The notes under the pieces are model-generated. The model was not told the origin of the DNA. It searched no databases and saw only the letters and a program-made list of their open reading frames with translations. Below, one piece after another: positions 56,163-64,000 of a stretch of 64,000 nucleotides of DNA; positions within the stretch are counted from its first letter, which is position 1; every line of letters starts with the position of its first letter. A program made the translations under genes and the position numbers. Origin of the DNA: Imtechella halotolerans (GTDB lineage Bacteria > Bacteroidota > Bacteroidia > Flavobacteriales > Flavobacteriaceae); NCBI RefSeq assembly GCF_028743515.2, contig NZ_CP117969.2:1893501-1957500 (forward strand), in the 5' to 3' direction.

Positions 56163-59100
56163 ATGAAAACAAAGTTTAGTAGATTTCTAACGCTACTACT
56201 AGCGTTTGTTGTGCATATTTCCGTCGCACAAGAAAAAAACATCACGGGTATCGTTACTGATGCTTCCGGCATCCCACTTCCTGGAGTTAATATACTTATC
56301 AAAGGAAGTCAAAATGGTACACAGACTGATTTTGACGGTAAATATTCCATTAAAGCCTCAGTCGGAAACATTCTTATTTTTACTTACATTGGTCAAAAAA
56401 CAGCTGAGCGCACAGTTGGATCATCCAACCTTATCAATGTTCAAATGACTGAAGACGCAGAACAACTTGGCGAAGTAGTTGTTACTGCTGCTTTAGGCCA
56501 GTCTCGAGCAGCCAAAACACTCTCATACGCCGCTCAGCAAATAGACAATGAAGACCTAAACATTACGCAGGATGCTAACATCAAAACAGCAATTGCTGGT
56601 AAAGTCGCAGGGGTACAAGTACAAGGACAAGCTGGTTCTAAATTAGGTCAATCAGGTAAAATTCGTATCCGTGGAGCTATATCACTAACCAGCGATAGTG
56701 ACCCATTGTATGTCGTAGACGGTGTTCCTACTGATCCAAACAACATCGATATGGATAACGTAGCAACTCTTAATGTTTTGAAAGGACCTAATGCTACTGC
56801 ACTATACGGGCAACGTGCCGATGCAGGTGTTGTAATAATCACTACAAAAAAAGGAACTCAAAAAGGAGTTGGAGTAGAATTACTTTCCTCTATAACTTTT
56901 GATAAAGTTGCATATTTACCTAAGTATCAAAATAAATACGGACAAGGTTATGAAGAAAGTTGGGGAGTATTCGGAGATGAATTACCTTTAAGTTCTTATC
57001 CATCAGAATGGTCTGTTTTCCAAGGAAAAAGATATATAGCTTGGGATAATAACTATGCAGATGAAAGCTGGGGACCTAAATTTGATGGTCAAGAATATAT
57101 TCCTTGGTACGCATGGTGGCCTGAAAGCCCTTACTTTGGGCAAACTGCAAAATGGGAGGCACAACCCAACAATATTAAAGATTTCTATGAAACCGGTGTA
57201 ACCTTAAAAAACACTGTATCCATTAGTGGAAGTAATGAAAAATTCAGAGGTCGTTTATCTTTTACGGACTTAGATCAATCAGGTATTACTCCATTCACAA
57301 AATTGGAAAAACAATTCTTAAATACAAACTTTGATTTCGACGTAACTGATAAATTCAATATTGGCGCGACTTTGAGCTATACAACATCCAAAATCACAGG
57401 AGACTTTGATGATGACTATGGAAACCAAACTTCAGGTTCTTTCAACTCTTGGTTTGCGAGAAACGTAGACATGAAAAAAATGAAAGAGCTGAAGGATTTA
57501 AAAACCTTCAATGGGTATTCAGCTAGCTGGAACAATTGGGGTCCGGACTATTATGCTTTAGCTGGTGGAGATTATGAAAAAGCAGCTTTCTGGTTTAATC
57601 CATATTTTTTTATGGAGAATTTCAAAAATGTATCCCACAGAGATAATTATGTTGGTAACATCAACTTAAAATATACATTTGACAAGCACTGGTCAATAAA
57701 TGCTAGTACTTCCATGAATCAGAGTAATTTTAGAAATGAATACTATGTGCCTTTCTTAATCTCTAATTCTTCGGCTCCTGAATTATACAACCCATGGTCT
57801 AATAGTTTTGGTATTTATAAAAGTACAGATACCGAATTAAACTATACTGCTTCCTTAAATTACAAAAATGAATTTGGCAATTTCGATATAGACGCATTCA
57901 TAGGTGGAAACATTCGTCATAACAATTATGACAGAATATCAGCGCAAATGCCGGTTGGAGCTAAAACAGGAGGTTTGATCATCCCTGATGTTTTTCAATT
58001 CTCTAATGCTGGAATCAAACCTACAACAGGAACCTTTTTTAGCAACAAAGAAGTTAACAGTTTATATGGTAAGGCTTCATTGGGTTATAAAAGCATGCTA
58101 TACATAGATGCTACATACAGAAAAGATTGGAGTTCAGCTCTTCCAAAAAACAGCAATGGTTATGGATATCCATCCGTGGGAGGTAGCTTTATTGTTTCTG
58201 AGCTTATAGATAACAAAGATGTTTTAAGTTTTGCAAAAATTAGAGCAGGTTGGGCCCAAGTTGGTAATGACCTAGGAGCTTATTTAATAGATCCTGTCTT
58301 CCCACTATCAGGAGATCCTTATAACGGTTTAGCATTGATGTATACTAACACTTCAATTCTTGATCCAAACATTAAACCTGCCTTAAATTCTTCATATGAA
58401 GTTGGATTTGATACCCGTTTTGTAAATAACAGAATTGGACTAAGTTTTACATACTATAAGGAAAACCGTAAGGATGAAATTATTCCAATTACTATTTCTA
58501 ACACAAGCGGATATACTCAGTATTTAACAAATGCTGGAGAGTCTGAAAGAGAAGGAGTTGAAATGATCCTAAACCTTATACCTATAAAATCTGAAAACTT
58601 TACTTGGGATATTACAGCTAATTTTGGTAAAAACAAAACAAAGATTATTAGTTTACCTGCAGACCTTAAAAGTATTGAAGCTCCCGGCGGAGCAGGTGCA
58701 TTCGGATTTGCTTCAATGTATCATCAATTAGGTGACAACTGGGGGCAAATACGTGGGACGGCAATATCCAGAGACGAAAATGGAAATCCAATATTAAACT
58801 CAAATGGAACCTATGCTACAACCCAAGGGCAATTCTTAGGAAGTGTTCTTCCCGACTTTACAGGTGGTGTTTTAAATACTTTTGCATACAAAAATTTGAG
58901 CCTAACAGCGTCAATAGACTTCCAAAAAGGCGGTAAGTTCTTTTCACTAACAGAACAATGGGGACAATATTCTGGCCTATTACATGAAACGGCAGGCATT
59001 AATGATAATGGAATGAATGTACGTGATGCTATAGCTGATGGGGGTGGAGTTCGAGTTACAGGTGTTAATAGTTCAGGTGACGCAGTGGACAAATATATAC

Positions 59101-59399
59101 CTGCCTTAACCTATTTTGGTCAATTTTATGCCAACCGCTTGGCGGAACCTTTTATTCACGATGCTAGCTTTATAAAGCTTAGGGATCTTAGCTTAACTTA
59201 TAACCTACCTAAGAGCTTTCTAAAAAACACCTTATCTGGTGTAAGCGTGAGCTTAGTGGGTAGAAATCTATGGTTAATATCGGTTTCTAAAGACAACACT
59301 CACAGATGGGATCCTTCAGAACTATCTCAAACCTATGGTGAAAATGGACAGCTACCAGGTTCTAGAAGCTATGGTATGAATGTTAAATTAACCTTTTAA
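56163..59399 (+). CDS. SusC/RagA family TonB-linked outer membrane protein
   Basis: A 1078-residue receptor. A signal peptide (ending near HISVAQ) is followed by a carboxypeptidase-regulatory-like domain (GIVTDASGIPLPGVNILIKG), the SusC plug with IRIRGAISLTSDSDPLYVVDG near residue 165 and LNVLKGPNATALYGQRADAG, then a long barrel ending MNVKLTF. SusC proteins import oligomers with a SusD lid. No STN domain and no sigma/FecR gene is here. No glycosidase, peptidase or sulfatase lies nearby, so the substrate is unknown. Confidence 0.93.
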   Translation: MKTKFSRFLTLLLAFVVHISVAQEKNITGIVTDASGIPLPGVNILIKGSQNGTQTDFDGKYSIKASVGNILIFTYIGQKTAERTVGSSNLINVQMTEDAEQLGEVVVTAALGQSRAAKTLSYAAQQIDNEDLNITQDANIKTAIAGKVAGVQVQGQAGSKLGQSGKIRIRGAISLTSDSDPLYVVDGVPTDPNNIDMDNVATLNVLKGPNATALYGQRADAGVVIITTKKGTQKGVGVELLSSITFDKVAYLPKYQNKYGQGYEESWGVFGDELPLSSYPSEWSVFQGKRYIAWDNNYADESWGPKFDGQEYIPWYAWWPESPYFGQTAKWEAQPNNIKDFYETGVTLKNTVSISGSNEKFRGRLSFTDLDQSGITPFTKLEKQFLNTNFDFDVTDKFNIGATLSYTTSKITGDFDDDYGNQTSGSFNSWFARNVDMKKMKELKDLKTFNGYSASWNNWGPDYYALAGGDYEKAAFWFNPYFFMENFKNVSHRDNYVGNINLKYTFDKHWSINASTSMNQSNFRNEYYVPFLISNSSAPELYNPWSNSFGIYKSTDTELNYTASLNYKNEFGNFDIDAFIGGNIRHNNYDRISAQMPVGAKTGGLIIPDVFQFSNAGIKPTTGTFFSNKEVNSLYGKASLGYKSMLYIDATYRKDWSSALPKNSNGYGYPSVGGSFIVSELIDNKDVLSFAKIRAGWAQVGNDLGAYLIDPVFPLSGDPYNGLALMYTNTSILDPNIKPALNSSYEVGFDTRFVNNRIGLSFTYYKENRKDEIIPITISNTSGYTQYLTNAGESEREGVEMILNLIPIKSENFTWDITANFGKNKTKIISLPADLKSIEAPGGAGAFGFASMYHQLGDNWGQIRGTAISRDENGNPILNSNGTYATTQGQFLGSVLPDFTGGVLNTFAYKNLSLTASIDFQKGGKFFSLTEQWGQYSGLLHETAGINDNGMNVRDAIADGGGVRVTGVNSSGDAVDKYIPALTYFGQFYANRLAEPFIHDASFIKLRDLSLTYNLPKSFLKNTLSGVSVSLVGRNLWLISVSKDNTHRWDPSELSQTYGENGQLPGSRSYGMNVKLTF

Positions 59400-59410
59400 T
59401 TAGTAAAGCA

Positions 59411-60886
59411 ATGAAAAAAATATTAAATATAGCCTTAAGTGTACTTATCACAACTACCATCTTTTCATGTGACAATGTAGACTTTGGAGACACCAACAAC
59501 AACCCTAATGGTGCCGGAACTGAAAACACAGCCTCTTTATTGGCTGGTGCCATGATGCGCTACTCAAGGTTATCTGGTAGAGATTATCTTATTAGACCAA
59601 CACTTTATGTTCAGTATATGTCCCAAGTAACGTATACGGATGAAATGCGTTATAACGAAGCTGCTTCAGATTGGAATGGTTATTATGTACAGACTCTGTC
59701 TAACTTGGAGAGTGTTATAGCTATTGCAAACAATGAACTTCTTCATGATCCAATTTTCCTAAGTAATGGCTCTCCAGAAAATCAAACAGGTGTTGCTAAA
59801 ATTTTTCAAGCTGTAATTTTTAAAAGAATAACAGACACTTGGGGAGATGCTCCATACAATGAGGCATTACAAGGATTTGAAAATGTTTCACCGTCTTATG
59901 ACACTCAAGAAACCATTTATAAGTCTATAATCGAAATGGTAAAAGAAGCTAGAGATATGATGGATACAGGCACACTTGGTCCAAAAGGAGACATCATATA
60001 TGATGGTGATGTTACTAAATGGAAGAAGTTTGCAAATTCACTCATTTTACAACTATCATTACAGTTATCAAAAAAATATCCTGGAGCATCAGGTTACGCT
60101 GCAACAGAATTCAAGTCAGCTTTAAATAATGCAAATGGGGTAATTGATGAAGTTGAAGAGGAGGCTTGGTTTAAATATGATCAAGTTTTTCAAAACCCAT
60201 GGAACGCAAATAGAAGACCAGACTACTTTATGGCCGCTGAGTTCATTGATGCTCTTAAAGGTGAAGACTCAGATTACAATTCAACTTCAAACTCATCTTA
60301 TGACGCTCGTATAGAGTACTTCGCTAATGATGCTAGTCTAAATGGGGTACCTTATGGGTTTGAAAATGGTAGTGGAGCCGGAGCAACTGGAATGTCAACT
60401 TTAATTTGGAACACTGACACATCCCTACCTTTATTAACATCAGCCTATACTTATCTTAACAGAGCAGAAGCAGCTAATTTAGGCTGGACTACAGAAACGG
60501 CTTCTACTTTACTTTCGGAAGGAATAATGAAGTCTTATGAGTCCCTTGAAGTTCATTGGGAAGGCCCAGAAATTGCAGACGAGGCATCTGATTATGCTGC
60601 TGCTCGAGTTCTTGATGCCACCACATTCGGTCTAAGTCGGGTAATTGCTGAAGAAAAATGGGTTGCTTTATTCCCAAGTGGATTTGATGCATGGGCAGAA
60701 TGGAGACGAACAGAGATACCAGCATTAACTCCAGCAACAGATTTTCTTAATAATGGAACAATTCCTAGAAGATATGTATATCCTACTTCAGAAGCAACTC
60801 TTAATAGTAATAACTATGCATCTGGGGTTGGGACTTTATCACCTTCAACTGACAACAACTCATCTAAAGTTTGGTGGGATCAATAA
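59411..60886 (+). CDS. SusD/RagB family lipoprotein (SusD-like_2 type)
   Basis: A 491-residue lipoprotein (IFSC, C20) 11 bases after susC, so it is the surface lid of the same complex. The pattern DTNNNPNGAG near the start, RITDTWGDAPYNEAL near residue 137, the helical TPR-like repeats, YLNRAEAANLGW and EKWVALFPSGFDAWAEWRRT near the end are characteristic of the SusD-like_2 group. That subgroup often occurs with peptide or unknown substrates. A terminator follows. Confidence 0.9.
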   Translation: MKKILNIALSVLITTTIFSCDNVDFGDTNNNPNGAGTENTASLLAGAMMRYSRLSGRDYLIRPTLYVQYMSQVTYTDEMRYNEAASDWNGYYVQTLSNLESVIAIANNELLHDPIFLSNGSPENQTGVAKIFQAVIFKRITDTWGDAPYNEALQGFENVSPSYDTQETIYKSIIEMVKEARDMMDTGTLGPKGDIIYDGDVTKWKKFANSLILQLSLQLSKKYPGASGYAATEFKSALNNANGVIDEVEEEAWFKYDQVFQNPWNANRRPDYFMAAEFIDALKGEDSDYNSTSNSSYDARIEYFANDASLNGVPYGFENGSGAGATGMSTLIWNTDTSLPLLTSAYTYLNRAEAANLGWTTETASTLLSEGIMKSYESLEVHWEGPEIADEASDYAAARVLDATTFGLSRVIAEEKWVALFPSGFDAWAEWRRTEIPALTPATDFLNNGTIPRRYVYPTSEATLNSNNYASGVGTLSPSTDNNSSKVWWDQ

Positions 60887-60909
60887 AATTAAAACAATAT
60901 ACTTTAAAA

Positions 60910-60936
60910 AAAAGCCTGCATTAGCAGGCTTTTTTA
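60910..60936 (+). terminator. Terminator of the susCD operon
   Basis: AAAAGCCTGC (60910-60919) pairs with GCAGGCTTTT (60924-60933) across an ATTA loop, and T residues follow. It lies 24 bases after the susD stop. Confidence 0.87.
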
Positions 60937-61339
60937 TTTTAACAAAGTACTCACGATCACAAATCGACTATACAGTCGTAAAATCCAATTTACCTTATTA
61001 GATCTATAAATTAATCAAACAATTAAGAAAATTAAATTAGGTGACTCTCATTAAGATTAATTATAAATTTAACTTTTAAAAATTATTTAAAGGATCCTCA
61101 ACATGTAATGCAAACTAAACTTAAACACAATTCCTAAAATTACTCAGCCTTACCGTGTAAACTCAACTCATTATTATTGAATAATTATACTTCAAGTATT
61201 AAATAAACTCATTACAGTTACAAAGCAACGTAAAAAGGACTAGACTTCACTTATAAACCTAAGGCTTATAATAAGAGTATTACACTCATGGTCAACTTAT
61301 AAAAAATCTACACATTATATTAGGATTCTTTGGTTAGGC
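60937..61339. other. AT-rich non-coding gap
   Basis: About 400 bases with no credible gene. It is AT-rich with a mild excess of C over G on the plus strand and no obvious repeats or hairpins beyond short ones. It probably contains the end of the secreted-protein gene's transcript on the minus strand. Confidence 0.5.
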
Positions 61340-62029
61340 TTAATTCTTATAATACTGATTTATAACCAACACTAAATCCTTATAATCTTTAAATTTCAAG
61401 TTATTTTCCTTTATAAATTTGGAAACATTAAATTCAACTTTAAATGCTTTTTCAATGGCTGATTTTTTCAATTTAATTTTTTCATAATTCCCTGATTTAG
61501 TTTTAAAGTAATACTCCTCCTTAATTAGGTATTCAGTATCATAATTTGACGATGGAGAAATACCATCATTAGGTTGGGTATTTTGCTTCACATTTAAAAC
61601 ATAATCCTTCACCAAAACATCATTAAAAGCAAGTGTTTCAACATATCTTAAATTTCCCCCTCCCCAGACAAATCTATGCGGCTTACCTTCTAAATCATAT
61701 AAAACAAATCCTAAAATATCGTTAGTCTCCACAATTATTCCTTGATTTCGTTCTTCATTTTTAACTGAATTATTTATCACCAAGATATTATCGCTCTGAA
61801 GATCATAAATCATTTCTTTCTTCTCCGATAAAACATTATTCTTTGTAATCAAATTACCTACAGTCCAATTATGATATAAGTACTTATTCCCTTTAACTCT
61901 AGATTCATTGAAAATAATCTTATTAAGGGTTATATCGGGGGTAATATTATCAGTACTTCTTATTAGGCTTTGAGATTTACCATATACGGCAAATAAAAGC
62001 AAGGCAATAACTAATTTTTTTTTCAACAT
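61340..62029 (-). CDS. Hypothetical secreted protein
   Basis: A 229-residue protein I do not recognise. A signal peptide is clear (MLKKKLVIALLLFAVYGKSQS, cleavage after the QS region), with no lipobox. The body is beta-rich with many Asn and Lys, then a helical, Lys-rich end. The position of two related blocks (LRYVETLAFNDVLVKDYVL and KDLVLVINQYYKN) suggests one folded periplasmic domain. It stands alone, with the SusCD operon convergent across a gap and rlmB divergent. Confidence 0.6.
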   Translation of the reverse strand: MLKKKLVIALLLFAVYGKSQSLIRSTDNITPDITLNKIIFNESRVKGNKYLYHNWTVGNLITKNNVLSEKKEMIYDLQSDNILVINNSVKNEERNQGIIVETNDILGFVLYDLEGKPHRFVWGGGNLRYVETLAFNDVLVKDYVLNVKQNTQPNDGISPSSNYDTEYLIKEEYYFKTKSGNYEKIKLKKSAIEKAFKVEFNVSKFIKENNLKFKDYKDLVLVINQYYKN

Positions 62030-62124
62030 AGAACAAACTATTTTAAGTTAATAAATTGTTTTACTGCAATTTACATTTTTTTTATAAACTCTTAACTTAA
62101 ATTCATTTATATTACCTTTACCAC

Positions 62125-62859
62125 ATGGAAAATAACTACCAAATTTATGGTATCCGTGCAATTATGGAAGCCATTCAGTCAGGAAAAAGTATTGACAAAG
62201 TTTTTATACAAAAAGGCCTCAAGGGTGGCCTATTTCATGAACTAGAATTACTTATTCAAAAACATCAAATAAATGTATCCTTCGTTCCGGTAGAAAAACT
62301 CAATAGACTTACCCGCAAAAATCATCAAGGTGTAATTGCCACAATCTCACCAATTGAATTTCATAATTTTGAGGAAATGGTAATTAAAATACTTGAAAGT
62401 GGGAAAAATCCTATTTTTCTATTACTTGACCAATTAACCGATGTTCGCAATTTTGGAGCTATTATTCGCACAGCGGAATGCACTGGAGTATCGGGGATAA
62501 TCATACAAAAAAAAGGTGCGGCTCCTGTTACGGCGGACACCGTAAAAACTTCGGCAGGAGCTGTCTTTAAAATTCCTATTTGCAAAGTAGAACATCTTAA
62601 AGATGCCGTGTATTACCTTCAGGCAAGTGGTGTAAAAGTTGTAGCAGCTACCGAAAAAACAAACAACACTTTATATAATGTTTCTTTTAAAGAACCAGTA
62701 GCTATTGTAATGGGATCTGAGGATACTGGTATTGCCCCTTCTCTACTTAAGATAGTTGATGATAAGGCAAAACTTCCAATGTTTGGAGATATTGGATCTC
62801 TAAATGTTTCTGTAGCATGTGGAGTATTCTTGTACGAGGTTGTCCGTCAAAGACAGTAA
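62125..62859 (+). CDS. rlmB: 23S rRNA (guanosine-2'-O-)-methyltransferase RlmB
   Basis: A 244-residue SPOUT methyltransferase. The N-terminal substrate-binding domain (YQIYGIRAIMEAIQ) is followed by the three SPOUT motifs: LTDVRNFGAIIRTAE, IVMGSEDTGIAPSLL and LPMFGDIGSLNVSVACGVFLYE. In E. coli RlmB methylates G2251. The length is normal. It is convergent with the rhomboid gene, one base apart. Confidence 0.93.
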   Translation: MENNYQIYGIRAIMEAIQSGKSIDKVFIQKGLKGGLFHELELLIQKHQINVSFVPVEKLNRLTRKNHQGVIATISPIEFHNFEEMVIKILESGKNPIFLLLDQLTDVRNFGAIIRTAECTGVSGIIIQKKGAAPVTADTVKTSAGAVFKIPICKVEHLKDAVYYLQASGVKVVAATEKTNNTLYNVSFKEPVAIVMGSEDTGIAPSLLKIVDDKAKLPMFGDIGSLNVSVACGVFLYEVVRQRQ

Positions 62860-62860
62860 A

Positions 62861-63616
62861 CTACTCCTTCCTTTCAGGTACATAGGTATAATTTAATTTA
62901 GGGGCTTGGTTCACTATTTCAGAATCGTTCTCCAATTCTTGTTGCCTAATCTCACTTTCTGAGATAAAGTTTCCGTTCTCATCAAATTGCTTTATAAATG
63001 GATCTTCATTTTCATTGAAATCAGGGGATTCCCAAGCATAAACCACTCTTTTAAGTTCTGGTGTTTTGATATTAAAAGCCAATATCATCCCCACTAAAAA
63101 ACCACTTAAATGTCCTTCCCAGGAAATTCCTTCCTCTATAGGAAATAAATACCACATCATACCTCCATATAGAAAAACAATAATTAGAGAAAGTGCAATA
63201 AGCCTATAATAGCGCGTAATAATTCCTTTAAAAAAAATAAAACTTGTCAACATATATATAATACCACTCGCCCCTATATGATAAGATTCCCTTCCAATAA
63301 TCCATGTCAAAATTCCTGTAGCAATGTATCCAACCAATAATACATTCCAAGAAACTCGTCTATAAAAATAAAACAAGGCCGCAGACAACAACAGTAAGGG
63401 AATTGAATTGTTAAATAAATGTTCAAGTGACCCATGGATAAAGGGAGCCAAAAAAATGCCTGGCAAACCTTCAAATGTACGCGGCAATATACCCCAATGG
63501 GACCAACTGACTCCAAACTGAATTTCAAGCCAGTATACAATCCAAATACTTAACACAAAAGCAAATGGATAAACTATTACCCCATTATAAAATACAAATA
63601 TTTCTTTGGTTTTCAT
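62861..63616 (-). CDS. Rhomboid family intramembrane serine protease
   Basis: A 251-residue membrane protein with about six helices. The catalytic dyad is present: Ser in GASGIIYML and His in EGHLSGFLVG, and HGSLEHLFNNSIPLLLL carries the oxyanion-hole Asn. About 55 hydrophilic residues (PDFNENEDPFIKQFDENGN...) follow the last helix. It cleaves membrane proteins within the bilayer; its substrate is unknown. TAACTTTG at 63652-63659 (minus) is a perfect -7 element, with no good TTG. Confidence 0.93.
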   Translation of the reverse strand: MKTKEIFVFYNGVIVYPFAFVLSIWIVYWLEIQFGVSWSHWGILPRTFEGLPGIFLAPFIHGSLEHLFNNSIPLLLLSAALFYFYRRVSWNVLLVGYIATGILTWIIGRESYHIGASGIIYMLTSFIFFKGIITRYYRLIALSLIIVFLYGGMMWYLFPIEEGISWEGHLSGFLVGMILAFNIKTPELKRVVYAWESPDFNENEDPFIKQFDENGNFISESEIRQQELENDSEIVNQAPKLNYTYVPERKE

Positions 63617-63698
63617 TTCCTAAATTTAAGGAAATTAGACAAAAAAGAAACCAAAGTTAACGTATAAGAAAATTTGTCATATTTATTAATTTTACAAA

Positions 63699-64000
63699 AT
63701 GAACGAACCATTAGCCGAACGAATTCGACCAAAATCACTTGATGACTATGTCAGTCAACAACATTTAGTAGGGGAAACAGGCTCCTTAAGAAATCAAATA
63801 AAAAAAGGTCTCATCCCTTCCCTTATACTATGGGGCCCTCCAGGAACAGGTAAAACAACACTAGCAAATATTATTGCAAACGAAAGCGACAGACCATTTT
63901 ATACCCTTAGCGCGATAAGTAGTGGGGTAAAAGAAGTAAGAGAAGTTATTGATAAAGCAAAACAAAGTGGTGGACTTTTCACTTCAAAAAATCCCATATT
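63699..64000 (+). CDS. rarA: Replication-associated recombination protein A (RarA/MgsA), 5' part
   Basis: Only the first 100 residues are in the window; the gene runs off the end. The start is MNEPLAERIRPKSLDDYVSQ and the Walker A site is LWGPPGTGKTTLANII near residue 45, followed by the family's FYTLSAISSGVKEVREVI. RarA is a AAA+ protein that works at stalled forks. Start ATG at 63699 is clear. Confidence 0.92.
   Translation, partial: MNEPLAERIRPKSLDDYVSQQHLVGETGSLRNQIKKGLIPSLILWGPPGTGKTTLANIIANESDRPFYTLSAISSGVKEVREVIDKAKQSGGLFTSKNPI

Overview
The window is a 64 kb piece of a low-GC chromosome that reads as Bacteroidota, most likely a marine member of Flavobacteriaceae. The reasons are the fused ccoN-ccoO oxidase gene, SusC/SusD-type and FecR-regulated TonB receptors, GLDP-free but Cys-type lipoproteins in several places, FixH/CcoG accessory genes, the gene order rplQ-carA-eno-gltA, and promoters of the TTG-N19..21-TAnnTTTG type in front of several genes. 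No tRNA, rRNA, CRISPR array, transposase or phage gene was seen. The genus cannot be told from the sequence alone.

Layout. 1-4.7 kb: the end of a cbb3 cytochrome oxidase operon (ccoNO, ccoQ, ccoP, ccoG, ccoH and a DsbD_2/TauE-like membrane protein), closed by a terminator. 4.8-13.4 kb: mixed housekeeping genes, with anaerobic hemN behind an FNR-like box, a cystathionine-beta-synthase-type PLP enzyme, a Lol/FtsX-type permease, a NamZ-like peptidoglycan muramidase, a Fe-S/zinc-cluster protein, a methyltransferase, a metzincin-like lipoprotein, queE and a lipoprotein RidA. 13.5-18.3 kb: a tight five-gene run (HerA-like ATPase, lipoprotein, DMT protein, cupin, CPA2 antiporter). 18.3-19.8 kb: a fluoride riboswitch followed by a CLC-F type fluoride/proton antiporter. 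19.8-22.1 kb: folD and ffh. 22.2-27.8 kb: an ECF sigma / FecR / TonB-receptor signalling set with a divergent repeat-bearing lipoprotein. 27.8-34 kb: argS, marC, cysH with its Rrf2 regulator, and two guanidino-group hydrolase-fold genes. 34-37.8 kb: gltA, eno, carA.

37.9-55 kb is the whole str-S10-spc-alpha ribosomal superoperon on the minus strand, from rpsL to rplQ, including fusA, secY, infA and rpoA, and including the short rpmJ and rpmD. It starts at a clear promoter upstream of rpsL, carries a strong intrinsic-terminator-like hairpin between rpsJ and rplC, and ends at a terminator after rplQ. A 1.1 kb A/C-rich, G-poor non-coding stretch then separates it from a SusC/SusD pair (56.2-60.9 kb), followed by an AT-rich gap, an unrecognised secreted protein, rlmB, a rhomboid protease and the start of rarA.

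How the parts work together: the oxidase and hemN belong to microaerobic respiration and haem supply, and the FNR-like site ahead of hemN fits oxygen control. cysH, Rrf2 and the PLP enzyme belong to sulfur amino-acid metabolism. The most distinctive regulated unit is the fluoride riboswitch plus CLC-F. The least understood items are the repeat lipoprotein next to the ECF/FecR set, the archaemetzincin-like lipoprotein, and the leader/attenuator inside the S10 operon.
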